Of a DNA stretch of 64,000 nucleotides, positions 37,235 to 44,993 are shown one piece after another. The notes beneath the pieces were generated by a model. That model was not told where the DNA came from. It saw nothing but the letters and a program-made list of their open reading frames with translations, and ran no database searches. Position numbers and translations under genes: made by a program. Origin of the DNA: Streptomyces sp. DH24 (GTDB taxonomy: Bacteria > Actinomycetota > Actinomycetes > Streptomycetales > Streptomycetaceae); NCBI RefSeq assembly GCF_029813775.1, contig NZ_JARVKW010000011.1, forward strand, positions 1 through 64,000, in the 5' to 3' direction. Within the stretch, counting starts at the first letter, position 1; every line of letters starts with the position of its first letter.

Positions 37235-37777
37235 ATGCTGAAGGGCGACAAGGTCGGGCTGAGGGCCCGGCACGAGGACGACATACCCATCCTGCGGGCC
37301 GAGCTCTACGACGACGTGGTCAACGGGTCGCGGGCCGACGGCCGGCCGTGGCGGCCGATGAGGCCGGGCGCGGAGGACTCCCGGCTCACGGTGAACGACA
37401 AGGAGGAGGGGATCGTCCCGTTCTCCGTGGTGGAGCTGGACGGCGGCACGCTGATCGGCACCGCGACGCTGTGGGGCATCGACACGCACCACCGGAACGC
37501 GCACATCGGGCTGGGGCTCCGGCCGGCCGCGCGCGGCAAGGGCTACGGCACCGACGTGGTCGCGGTGCTGTGCCACTACGGTTTCGTCGTGCGCGGCCTG
37601 CAGCGGCTGCAGATCGAGACGCTGTCGGACAACCACGCGATGCTGCGCGCCGCCGAGCGCAACGGCTTCGTCCGCGAGGGCGTGCTGCGCTCCTCGGCCT
37701 GGGTGATGGGCGAGTTCCTGGACGAGGTGCTGCTCGGACTCCTCGCCCGGGACTGGAAGCCGGACTCGAAGCGCTAG
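37235..37777 (+). CDS. GNAT-family N-acetyltransferase, RimJ/RimL-like
   Basis: A 180-residue GNAT protein. VGLRARHEDDIPILRAELYDD, the AcCoA loop HIGLGLRPAARGKGYGTDVVAVLCHYGFVVRGLQRLQIETLSDNHAMLRAAERNGFVREGVLRSSAWVMGEFLDEVLLGLL follow the RimJ/RimL pattern (R-x-x-G-x-G/A in ARGKGYG). Acceptor unknown. ATG follows AGGAAG. A tiny ORF of 29 codons follows at 37792-37881 without a recognisable ribosome binding site, then a bidirectional-looking terminator. Confidence 0.86.
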   Translation: MLKGDKVGLRARHEDDIPILRAELYDDVVNGSRADGRPWRPMRPGAEDSRLTVNDKEEGIVPFSVVELDGGTLIGTATLWGIDTHHRNAHIGLGLRPAARGKGYGTDVVAVLCHYGFVVRGLQRLQIETLSDNHAMLRAAERNGFVREGVLRSSAWVMGEFLDEVLLGLLARDWKPDSKR

Positions 37778-37898
37778 GTGTCGCCTGGTGCATGGACCGC
37801 GAGGCGATCGACGTCTCGGTCCGCTTCGCGGCGCGGCTGAGCGCCAACGCTCCGGCGACTTCATTCACGCTGAAGCCCTGAACCTCCCGGAGACCAGG

Positions 37899-37928
37899 GG
37901 CCTGTCCGCCAACCGCCGGACAGGCCCT
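37899..37928. terminator. Bidirectional hairpin terminator
   Basis: Perfect 11-bp stem (GGGCCTGTCCG, 37899-37909, with 37918-37928) and 8-nt loop, between the + strand GNAT gene and the converging CoA-transferase gene. Confidence 0.8.
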
Positions 37929-37949
37929 CGGCGTTCACGGCGTACGCGC

Positions 37950-39140
37950 TCAGATCACGCCGTCCGCCCGCAGCGCCGCGATGTCCTCGCCGGAGCGCCC
38001 CAGCTCGGCCAGGATCGCGTCGGTGTGCTCACCGACCGCCGGCACCGGGTCCATGCGCGGGGCCGTGCCCGCCAGGTCGGCCGGCGGGAGCAGCGCCTCG
38101 ACCGTCACCCCGCCGGGCAGGGCGACTTCGCGCCAGCGGTCGCGGCCGGCCAGCACCGGGTGGTCGAGGAACGCGGCGATGTCGTTGACGCCGGCGCAGG
38201 CGATGCCGATGGCCTGGAGTTCCTCCAGGAGGTCGGCCGCGTCGGAGCGGGCGCACCGCTCGGCGACGACCTCGTTGAGCTCCGCGCGGTGGGCGACCCG
38301 GTCCGAGCCCGTGGCGAAACGCGGGTCGGCGGTGAGGTCGGGGCGGCCGAGGAACCCGGCGCACAGGGCGGCCCACTCGCGCTCGTTCTGGATGGAGAAC
38401 AGCACCTCCTTGCCGTCGGCGGCGCGGTAGGTGCCGTACGGCGCGATGGTGGCGTGCTGCGTGCCCAGCCGCGGCGGTTGGGTGCCGCCGTAGCGCGTGT
38501 AGTAGGCGGGCTGCCCCATCCACTCGGCCAGCGCCTCGAACAGGGACACCTCCACCGGGTGCGCGGTGCCGGTGGTGGCGCGCGTGTAGAGGGCGGTGAG
38601 GACGCCGCTGTACGCGTACATCCCGGCGGCGATGTCGGCGACGGAGATCCCGGTCCGGGCGGTCTCCTCGGGGGTGCCGGTCAGGGACACCAGGCCGGTC
38701 TGGCACTGCACGAGCAGGTCGTACGACTTGCGGTCGGCCCACGGCCCGGTCGTGCCGTAGCCGGAGATCGTGCAGGGGACCAGGCGCGGGTGGCGCCGCG
38801 TCAGTTCGTCGGTGCCGAGGCCGAGCCGGTCCGTGGCGCCCGGTGCGAGGTTCTGCACGAACACGTCGGCGCCGGCGAGGAGTTCGTGCAGAACGTCACG
38901 GCCCCGCCGGTCCTTGAGGTCGAGGGTGAGGGACTCCTTCGACCGGTTGAGCCACACGAAATAGCTGGAGTGGCCGTGCACGGTCGTGTCGTAGCGCCGG
39001 GCGAAGTCGCCCTCGCCGGGCCGCTCCACCTTGATCACCCGGGCGCCGAGGTCGGCGAGCTGCCGGGTGGCGTAGGGAGCGGCGACCGCCTGCTCCAGGC
39101 TGACCACGGTGATGCCGGCCAGCGGATGCCGCATGCTCAT
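37950..39140 (-). CDS. CaiB/BaiF-family (family III) CoA-transferase
   Basis: A 396-residue family III CoA-transferase. Motifs: LAGITVVSLEQAVAAPYATRQLADLGARVIKVERPGEGDFAR, SSYFVWLNRSKESLTLDLK, LLAGADVFVQNLAPGATDRLGLG, SGYGTTGPWADRKSYDLLVQCQTGL (catalytic Asp in KSYD), ISVADIAAGMYAYSGVLTALYTR. Substrate unknown; it activates a carboxylic acid by CoA transfer. ATG at 39140 follows AGGAG. No acyl-CoA dehydrogenase or ligase is adjacent, and the upstream neighbour on the same strand is a MarR regulator 111 bp away. Confidence 0.9.
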   Translation of the reverse strand: MSMRHPLAGITVVSLEQAVAAPYATRQLADLGARVIKVERPGEGDFARRYDTTVHGHSSYFVWLNRSKESLTLDLKDRRGRDVLHELLAGADVFVQNLAPGATDRLGLGTDELTRRHPRLVPCTISGYGTTGPWADRKSYDLLVQCQTGLVSLTGTPEETARTGISVADIAAGMYAYSGVLTALYTRATTGTAHPVEVSLFEALAEWMGQPAYYTRYGGTQPPRLGTQHATIAPYGTYRAADGKEVLFSIQNEREWAALCAGFLGRPDLTADPRFATGSDRVAHRAELNEVVAERCARSDAADLLEELQAIGIACAGVNDIAAFLDHPVLAGRDRWREVALPGGVTVEALLPPADLAGTAPRMDPVPAVGEHTDAILAELGRSGEDIAALRADGVI

Positions 39141-39251
39141 TGCTGACGCTCCTGGTGCTCGGGGGCGGTCGGAGCTTTGTACGGCCCGGCCGGAGAGCCT
39201 GTCAATCGACCGTCCCCGGTGGTGACCGGCGGACGCGGCTCGGCGCCGGCG

Positions 39252-39710
39252 TCAGGCGGGGGCGTGCAGTGATTCGACGGCGTGGACGAGGGGGGCGAGT
39301 TCGGGGTTGGTGGCGGCGGTGTCGAGGGCTTCGCGGAGGGCGGCTTCGTTGGTGGGGCGGGCTTCGGCGAGGAGCTTGAGGCCGGCGTCGGTGACGTTGG
39401 TGTAGATGCCGCGGCGGTCGGTGGGGCAGAGGTAGCGCTCCAGCAGGCCGCGGTCCTCGAGGCGGGTGACGAGGCGGGTGGTGGCGCTCTGGCTGAGGAC
39501 GACGGCGTCGGCGACCTGTTTCATCTGGAGGTGGCCGCCGTCGCCGTCGTGCTGGCGGCTGAGGACGTCGAGCAGGGAGTACTCGCGCACGCTGAGGTCG
39601 TGGCGGGACTGCAGGGCGCGTTCGATGTGGGCCTCGATCCTGCCGTGCAGCAGGGAGAGCGCGCACCAGCCCTGCGCCAGTGCGGTGAGCGCCGGATCCG
39701 TCGCCGTCAT
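39252..39710 (-). CDS. MarR-family transcriptional regulator
   Basis: A 152-residue MarR protein. The winged helix is LSVREYSLLDVLSRQ...LQMKQVADAVVLSQSATTRLVTRLEDRGLLERYLCPTDRRGIYTNVTDAGLKLL (about 58-115). ATG at 39710 (MTATDPALT) follows ACAGGGACC; a longer frame to 39767 lacks conservation. Target unknown; the CoA-transferase downstream is a candidate. Confidence 0.88.
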   Translation of the reverse strand: MTATDPALTALAQGWCALSLLHGRIEAHIERALQSRHDLSVREYSLLDVLSRQHDGDGGHLQMKQVADAVVLSQSATTRLVTRLEDRGLLERYLCPTDRRGIYTNVTDAGLKLLAEARPTNEAALREALDTAATNPELAPLVHAVESLHAPA

Positions 39711-39841
39711 GGTCCCTGTGTCCTCCGTCCGAACCGGCCGCCCGCGTGGCGGCACGGCCGGACTCAAGGGTATGGCATCGGCGCAAATACCCGCGCCCGC
39801 ACAGGCCGGAGGGGGGGCCGACGGGCTTCAGGGAGCGGGGG

Positions 39842-40060
39842 TCAGCGCCACGCCGGGCTCGACTCGGTGAGCGCGGGCCTGCTGCGCGAGACGACCCGGG
39901 TGCCGCACGCGTCGGTCACCCGGACCTGGAGCGACCCGCAGCCGCAACGCGTCCACACGGTGCTGCCCACCGCGGTGCCGTGGCACGACACCACCTGGAA
40001 GGGCTCGGCGCCGTCCGGCCAGCCGCAGTGCGGGCAGACGGGGCCGGTCGTGCTGGTCAT
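39842..40060 (-). CDS. Small Cys-rich (zinc-ribbon-like) protein
   Basis: A 72-residue protein starting MTSTTGPVCPHCGW. CPHC at 9-12, a single Cys at VVSCHG, CGCGS and a C-terminal DACGT give five or six cysteines in a zinc-ribbon-like pattern: CxxC, then CxC. It is divergent from the LysR gene at 40228, with 167 bp between starts. I do not recognise a named family, but gene size, codon bias and Cys pattern support a real gene. Possible roles are a small nucleic-acid-binding protein or a metal-binding accessory. Confidence 0.6.
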   Translation of the reverse strand: MTSTTGPVCPHCGWPDGAEPFQVVSCHGTAVGSTVWTRCGCGSLQVRVTDACGTRVVSRSRPALTESSPAWR

Positions 40061-40227
40061 GGCGACTCCTTGTGCTTCGTGTGTGCGACCCGGTGAACGG
40101 TGCACCTGATGAATGGCGCCGGCTGCGGGAGAGCTGATCCGCCCGGCGCGACACGGACAAGGGTGCGGCACTCGCTCCGTACACGTCCAGGTTGACTTTG
40201 TGGACGCCACCGTGAAGCGTGGACTTC

Positions 40228-41133
40228 ATGATTGACCTGCGCCGGCTGCACGTCCTCAGGGCCGTCTCCCACTACGGCACGGTCACCGCCGCCGCCCGCG
40301 CCCTGCACTTCACCCCGTCCGCCGCCTCCCAGCAGATCCGGCAGCTGGCCCGGGACCTGGGCGTGGACCTGCTCGAACCCCAGGGCCGGGGTGTGCGTCT
40401 GACCCCGGCGGCCGAGAGCCTGCTCGCGCACGCCGACGCCATCCAGGCGCGCTGGGAGCAGGCCGAGCTCGATCTGCGTGCCGACGACGGCGACCCCGCC
40501 GGACTGCTGCGCGTCACCGGTTTCCCCGTCGCGGTCTCCGTCCTGCTCGCGCCGATGGCGGTGCGGCTCGGCGAGCGGCATCCCCGGCTGTCCGTACGCA
40601 TCGCGGAGGTCGGCGTCCCGGAGTGCTTCGACCTGCTCTTCGAGGGTGAGACGGACCTGGCCGTCGTGGAGGCGACCCCGCGCAATCCGACGCTCGGCGA
40701 CGCGCGCTTCGACCAGCAGCCGCTGCTGGACGACCCGTTCGACCTGGTCGTGCCCGAGGGGCACGCGCTCGCCGGGCGGGCCCGGGTCGACCTGTCGGAG
40801 GCGGCGCGCGAGCCCTGGATCGCCCCGGTGGCCGACAGCCCCTGCCGCCCGCACGTCATGTCGGCGTGCGGCGCCGCCGGGTTCACCCCGGACGTCGTCC
40901 ACCACGCCCGGGACTGGAACGTCACCGCCCACCTGGTCGCCCACGGTCTCGGCGTCGCTCTCGTCCCCCGCCTGGCGCAGCTGCCCCCGCACCTGCCGAT
41001 CGCCCGGGTCCGCTGCACGGGCAACCCGCACCGCAAGCTACTGACCTGCACGAGGGGCGGCTGTAAGACCCGCCCGGCGGTGGCGGTGGCCCTGCGCGAG
41101 CTGCGGGAGCTGGCGACGACGGCCGCGGCGTGA
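40228..41133 (+). CDS. LysR-family transcriptional regulator
   Basis: A 301-residue LysR regulator. The HTH is DLRRLHVLRAVSHYGTVTAAARALHFTPSAASQQIRQLARDLG, followed by an effector domain (LLRVTGFPVAVSVLLAPMAVRL ... DLAVVEATPRNP ... PHVMSACGAAGFTPDVVHHARDWNVTAHLVAHGLGVALVPRLA). The start at ATG 40228 gives MIDLRRL; GTG 40219 would add three residues. A TTGACT at 40193 sits about 35 bp upstream. Target is unknown; the divergent Cys-rich gene is the obvious candidate. Confidence 0.88.
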   Translation: MIDLRRLHVLRAVSHYGTVTAAARALHFTPSAASQQIRQLARDLGVDLLEPQGRGVRLTPAAESLLAHADAIQARWEQAELDLRADDGDPAGLLRVTGFPVAVSVLLAPMAVRLGERHPRLSVRIAEVGVPECFDLLFEGETDLAVVEATPRNPTLGDARFDQQPLLDDPFDLVVPEGHALAGRARVDLSEAAREPWIAPVADSPCRPHVMSACGAAGFTPDVVHHARDWNVTAHLVAHGLGVALVPRLAQLPPHLPIARVRCTGNPHRKLLTCTRGGCKTRPAVAVALRELRELATTAAA

Positions 41134-41271
41134 CCGGCAGGGGAAGGCCCCGGACGCCACCGCCGGGACGTGGCCGCCGTCGACGGCGCCCGGCGGGCCC
41201 GCACGCGACAACGCCCCGGGAGCCGGACGGCCTCCCGCGAGGCGCCGACTGCCGGGGCGTATGGCGAACGG

Positions 41272-41835
41272 TCAGGCCGCGGCCGACTCCGTGGCCAGAC
41301 CGTGCACGCGGGCGACCACCTCGGTCAGCTGCGCCGCGACCTCGGCGTCGTCGACCGGGTGGGTCTCCGCGAAACGCGTCACCGAGCCCGGGATCGCCAG
41401 CTTGACGTCCTCCAGCACCTTGCCGCCGGCCACGCCCAGCGCCTTGCGCGTCTCGTCCTGCGCCCAGACGCCGCCGTACTGGCCGAACGCGGTGCCGACC
41501 ACGGCGACCGGCTTGCCGGTGAGCGCGCCGGCGCCGTACGGCCGCGACAGCCAGTCGATGGCGTTCTTCAGCACCGCCGGGATCGTGCCGTTGTACTCCG
41601 GCGTGAACAGCAGCAGCGCGTCGGCGGCGCCCGCTGCCGCACGGAGCTTGGCGGCGGCGGCCGGGACGGAGCCCTCGACGTCGATGTCCTCGTTGTAGAA
41701 CGGGATGTCCGCCAGGCCCTCGAACAGGTCCACCTCGGCACCCTCGGGGGCGAGCTTGACGGCCGCCTCGGCGAGCTGACGATTGTGCGAACCGGCACGG
41801 AGGCTGCCGACGAGCGCGAGAATGCGAACAGACAT
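41272..41835 (-). CDS. NADPH-dependent FMN reductase
   Basis: A 187-residue flavodoxin-fold reductase (PF03358). FMN phosphate loop GSLRAGSHNRQLAEAA at 10-25, PFYNEDID, LLLFTPEYNGTIPAVLKNAIDWLSRPYG and VGTAFGQYGGVWAQDETRKAL are typical of the azoreductase/chromate-reductase group. It would reduce quinones, azo compounds or free FMN. ATG follows AGGGAG. It is divergent from a TetR gene with two palindromic operators between them, so it is probably induced by a TetR ligand such as an electrophile or quinone. Confidence 0.9.
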   Translation of the reverse strand: MSVRILALVGSLRAGSHNRQLAEAAVKLAPEGAEVDLFEGLADIPFYNEDIDVEGSVPAAAAKLRAAAGAADALLLFTPEYNGTIPAVLKNAIDWLSRPYGAGALTGKPVAVVGTAFGQYGGVWAQDETRKALGVAGGKVLEDVKLAIPGSVTRFAETHPVDDAEVAAQLTEVVARVHGLATESAAA

Positions 41836-41895
41836 GTGAAAACTCCCTGAGCTGAAAAGCCGGAACCTGAGAACGCTGCACCTGCGGCAACAATC

Positions 41896-41943
41896 CGGAC
41901 CGAGGTCCGTTTCTGTTGTAGCACCCTAACCGGACCGGGGTCC
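41896..41943. promoter_or_regulatory. Two TetR-type operators, GGACC-N2-GGTCC
   Basis: CGGACC-GA-GGTCCG (41896-41909) and GGACC-GG-GGTCC (41932-41943) are two near-identical palindromes, 35 bp centre to centre, between the divergent FMN reductase and TetR genes. The core matches operators of actinobacterial TetR regulators that control neighbouring oxidoreductases. One would cover each promoter. Confidence 0.8.
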
Positions 41944-41974
41944 AGTTTTCTTCCCGATGCTTTACGCTTGCTTC

Positions 41975-42634
41975 ATGTCCGCCGCCCTGCCCCCCTTCCC
42001 CCGGCCCGAGGAGCCCTCGGCACAGGTTGAACTGCTCCAGCTCGGCTCCGCCGACGACGAGCCGTGCCTGCGCGCCGACGCCGCGCGCAACCGGGCCCGG
42101 CTGCTGGAGGCGGCCGAGCGCCTGGTGGCCGAGCACGGGGCGAGCTGCCTCACGATGGAGGCGGTGGCCGCGGCGGCCTCGGTCGGCAAGGGCACGGTCT
42201 TCCGCCGCTTCGGCGACCGCACCGGCCTGCTCATGGCGCTGCTGGACCACTCCGAGAAGAAGTTCCAGGCCGCGCTGCTCGGCGGCCCCCCGCCCCTGGG
42301 CCCCGGAGCGCCGCCCGTCGAGCGGCTGCGGGCCTTCGGCCGCGCCCTGCTGCGCCGCACGGTCGACGAGCTGGACCTGCAGCTCGCCGCCGAACCGACC
42401 CCGGACCGCCGGTTCTCCGCGGCCCCCCGCCGCTTCCTGCGCGGCCACCTCGCCCTGCTGCTGCGCGAGGCGGTCCCGGACGGGGACGCCGAACTCCTCG
42501 CCCACACCCTGATGAACGCGGTCGACCCGGCGCTCGTCCACCACCTCACCCAGCAGTGCGGCATGCCCCTGGAGCGGCTGGAGACGGCATGGCTCGACCT
42601 GGTCGCCAGGGTGACCCGCACCGATCGGGAATAG
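41975..42634 (+). CDS. TetR-family transcriptional repressor
   Basis: A 219-residue TetR protein. The HTH is RARLLEAAERLVAEHGASCLTMEAVAAAASVGKGTVFRRFGDRTGLLMALLDHSE (about 42-96); the C-terminal ligand domain is variable. ATG 41975 (MSAALPPF) is preferred; ATG 41957 adds MLYACF. The first 35 residues form an unusual Pro-rich extension before the HTH. It probably represses itself and the divergent FMN reductase through the two palindromes between them. Confidence 0.88.
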   Translation: MSAALPPFPRPEEPSAQVELLQLGSADDEPCLRADAARNRARLLEAAERLVAEHGASCLTMEAVAAAASVGKGTVFRRFGDRTGLLMALLDHSEKKFQAALLGGPPPLGPGAPPVERLRAFGRALLRRTVDELDLQLAAEPTPDRRFSAAPRRFLRGHLALLLREAVPDGDAELLAHTLMNAVDPALVHHLTQQCGMPLERLETAWLDLVARVTRTDRE

Positions 42635-42765
42635 GCCCCGCCCCACGCGGTCGCCCCCGGGCCGGACAACGGCCCGGTCCCGCACCCGGCCCCACCTGCC
42701 CCGCACCCGCACCGCTTCCCCCGCCCGCGCCCCCGCCCTCCGCTTCTGCCAAGATGCGGTACGTC

Positions 42766-43797
42766 ATGGTGCAGATACCGAACACGCCCCCACCGCCCGC
42801 ACCGCCGCGCTCCGTTCCCACGAGCGCCGACGTGGCCCGCCTGGCCGGCGTCTCGCGCGCGACCGTCTCCTACGTCCTCAACAACACCAGCGCCGTACGC
42901 ATCAGCGAGCCCACCCGCCGCCGCGTCCACGCCGCCGCCAGGGAACTCGGCTACGTCCCGCACGCGGCCGCCCGCAGCCTGCGCGCCGGACACAGCCGCA
43001 TGGTCCTGATGCCCGCCCCCAACTTCCCCGTGGGACCGCTCTACAGCCGGTTCATCGCCGAAGTCCAGTGGGCGCTCGGCCGTCTCGACTACACCGTCGT
43101 CCAGTACGGCACCGCCGGCCCGCACGACGACGAGGCCGCCCGCGCCTGGGCCGAACTGCGGCCGGTCGCCGTCCTCGTGCCCGGCTCCGGACTCGGCGCA
43201 CGGGGCGTCGCGGTCCTCAAGCGCTCCGGCGCCCGTGCCGTCGTCACCCTCGCCCCCGAGCCCGTCGAAGGCGCGCACGCCCTGCTCATGGACCACGAGG
43301 CCGTCGGCCACTGCGCCGCCCGCCACCTGTACGCACGCGGCAGGCGCCGCATCGGCGTCGTCATGCCCGGCGACGCCGGCCTGGAGCTGTTCTCCGTGCC
43401 CCGCCTCGCCGGGGTGCGGCACGCCCTGCGCGGCACCGACGCCACCGTCACCGAACTGCCCCTCGCCCACGACGAGGAGTCCGCCGCCCGGCTCGCCGCC
43501 CGCTGGCGCGGCCTCGGCCTCGACGCGGTGTTCGCGTACAACGACGAGTACGCGATGCTGCTGATGCGCGCCCTCCAGGACGAGGGCGTCGCCATACCCG
43601 GCGAGACGGCCGTGATCGGCGCCGACGACCTGATGCTGGGCCGGCTGCTGCGCCCCCGGCTGAGCACCGTCCACATCGAGCTGCCGTCCGGGCGCGACCT
43701 CGCCGAACTGGTCGACCGCGCGGTCCGCGACCCCGCCACGGCTCCCGAGAGGCACAAGGTGCTGGGAGCATCGGTGGTGCACCGCGACTCCAGCTGA
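42766..43797 (+). CDS. LacI-family regulator of the pobA operon
   Basis: A 343-residue LacI protein. HTH and hinge: TSADVARLAGVSRATVSYVLNNTSAVRISEPTRRRVHAAARELGYVPHAAARSLRAGHS. The effector domain has FPVGPLYSRFIAEVQWALGRLDYTVVQYGTAG and GLDAVFAYNDEYAMLLMRALQDEGVAIPGETAVIGADD. ATG 42766 chosen; an in-frame ATG at 42754 is possible and the mRNA may be nearly leaderless. It lies 17 bp upstream of pobA, suggesting it controls its own operon with an aromatic acid or aldehyde as ligand. Confidence 0.88.
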   Translation: MVQIPNTPPPPAPPRSVPTSADVARLAGVSRATVSYVLNNTSAVRISEPTRRRVHAAARELGYVPHAAARSLRAGHSRMVLMPAPNFPVGPLYSRFIAEVQWALGRLDYTVVQYGTAGPHDDEAARAWAELRPVAVLVPGSGLGARGVAVLKRSGARAVVTLAPEPVEGAHALLMDHEAVGHCAARHLYARGRRRIGVVMPGDAGLELFSVPRLAGVRHALRGTDATVTELPLAHDEESAARLAARWRGLGLDAVFAYNDEYAMLLMRALQDEGVAIPGETAVIGADDLMLGRLLRPRLSTVHIELPSGRDLAELVDRAVRDPATAPERHKVLGASVVHRDSS

Positions 43798-43814
43798 TAG
43801 CGAAGGGGCGGGCC

Positions 43815-44993
43815 ATGCGCACCAAGGTCGGCATCATCGGCGGCGGTCCCGCCGGGCTGCTCCTCGCCCGCCTGCTGCACCGGGCGGGCGTCGACTGCGT
43901 CGTCCTGGAGAGCAGGACCCGCGGCCACGTGGAACGGCGCCAGCGCGCCGGAATGCTGGAGCAGGGCACGGTCGACGCGCTGCGCGAGGCCGGCGCCGCC
44001 GGCCGGTTGGACGCCGAGGGCATCGTGCACCGGGGCATCGAACTGCGCTTCGGCCGCGCACGCCACCGCATCGACTTCCCCGCCCTCACCGGAGGCCGCA
44101 CCGTCACGATCTACGCCCAGACGGAGATCGTGAAGGACCTCGTGGCACTCCACCTGGCCGACGGGCCGCCGCTGCTGTTCGAGGCCGAGGCGGTCGCCGT
44201 CGAAGGGGCGGACGGCGAGGCGCCCGTCGTGCGGTTCCGGCACGAGGGCCGGGACAGGACACTGACCTGCGACTGGGTGGTCGGCTGCGACGGCTCCCAC
44301 GGCATCGCCCGCGACGCCTTCCCGCCCGCGATCACCCGTACGTACCAGCGCACCTACCCGTACTCCTGGCTCGGTGTCCTCGCCGACGTGGCGCCGTCCT
44401 GCGACGAACTGGTCTACGCCCGCGGCGAGCGCGGCTTCGCCCTGCACAGCATGCGGTCGCCCACCGTCTCCCGCCTCTACCTCCAGGTGCCCAACGGCAC
44501 CGACCCCGCCGACTGGCCCGACGACCGGATCTGGGACGAACTCGACGCCCGCTTCGCCGTCGACGGCGACTGGTCCCTGCGCCGGGGGCCCATCACCGCC
44601 AAGTCCGTCACCGCGATGCGGTCCCGCGTCCATGAGCCGATGCGCCACGGCCGGCTGCTGCTCGCCGGGGACGCCGCGCACATCGTGCCGCCGACCGGGG
44701 CCAAGGGTCTCAACCTGGCCGTGGCCGACGTGCGGGTGCTGGCCCGCGCCTTCACCGCGCTGCACCGCACGGGTTCCGCACAGCCGCTGGAGCAATACTC
44801 GGACCGGTGTCTGGAACGCGTGTGGCAGGCCACTCGTTTCTCCGACGAGATGACTAAGATGTTGCACGCTCAACCAGATGGGGACGCGTTCGAGAGCCGG
44901 ATGCAGCTCACACGCCTGCGCCGGATCACCGCGTCCCACCAGGCCGCCGCCGAACTGGCGGCCCACTACACGGGGCTCCCACTGGCCGTGTGA
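43815..44993 (+). CDS. pobA: 4-hydroxybenzoate 3-monooxygenase
   Basis: A 392-residue class A flavoprotein hydroxylase, close to the 394 residues of the Pseudomonas enzyme. FAD fingerprint VGIIGGGPAGLLLARLLHRAGVDCVVLESRTR, the HVERRQRAGMLEQGTV segment, DWVVGCDGSHG, and LLLAGDAAHIVPPTGAKGLNLAVADV are all diagnostic. It converts 4-hydroxybenzoate with NAD(P)H and O2 to protocatechuate for the beta-ketoadipate pathway. Its stop overlaps the aldehyde dehydrogenase start (GTGA). The protocatechuate ring-cleavage genes are not in this window. Confidence 0.93.
   Translation: MRTKVGIIGGGPAGLLLARLLHRAGVDCVVLESRTRGHVERRQRAGMLEQGTVDALREAGAAGRLDAEGIVHRGIELRFGRARHRIDFPALTGGRTVTIYAQTEIVKDLVALHLADGPPLLFEAEAVAVEGADGEAPVVRFRHEGRDRTLTCDWVVGCDGSHGIARDAFPPAITRTYQRTYPYSWLGVLADVAPSCDELVYARGERGFALHSMRSPTVSRLYLQVPNGTDPADWPDDRIWDELDARFAVDGDWSLRRGPITAKSVTAMRSRVHEPMRHGRLLLAGDAAHIVPPTGAKGLNLAVADVRVLARAFTALHRTGSAQPLEQYSDRCLERVWQATRFSDEMTKMLHAQPDGDAFESRMQLTRLRRITASHQAAAELAAHYTGLPLAV

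Noticed and set aside
37792..37881. 29-codon ORF after the GNAT gene
   Set aside because: No Shine-Dalgarno, too short to assess; treated as intergenic.
36487..37881. Long + strand frame spanning PRTase end, VOC and GNAT genes
   Set aside because: Different frame from three well-supported genes and Arg/Gly/Pro-rich.
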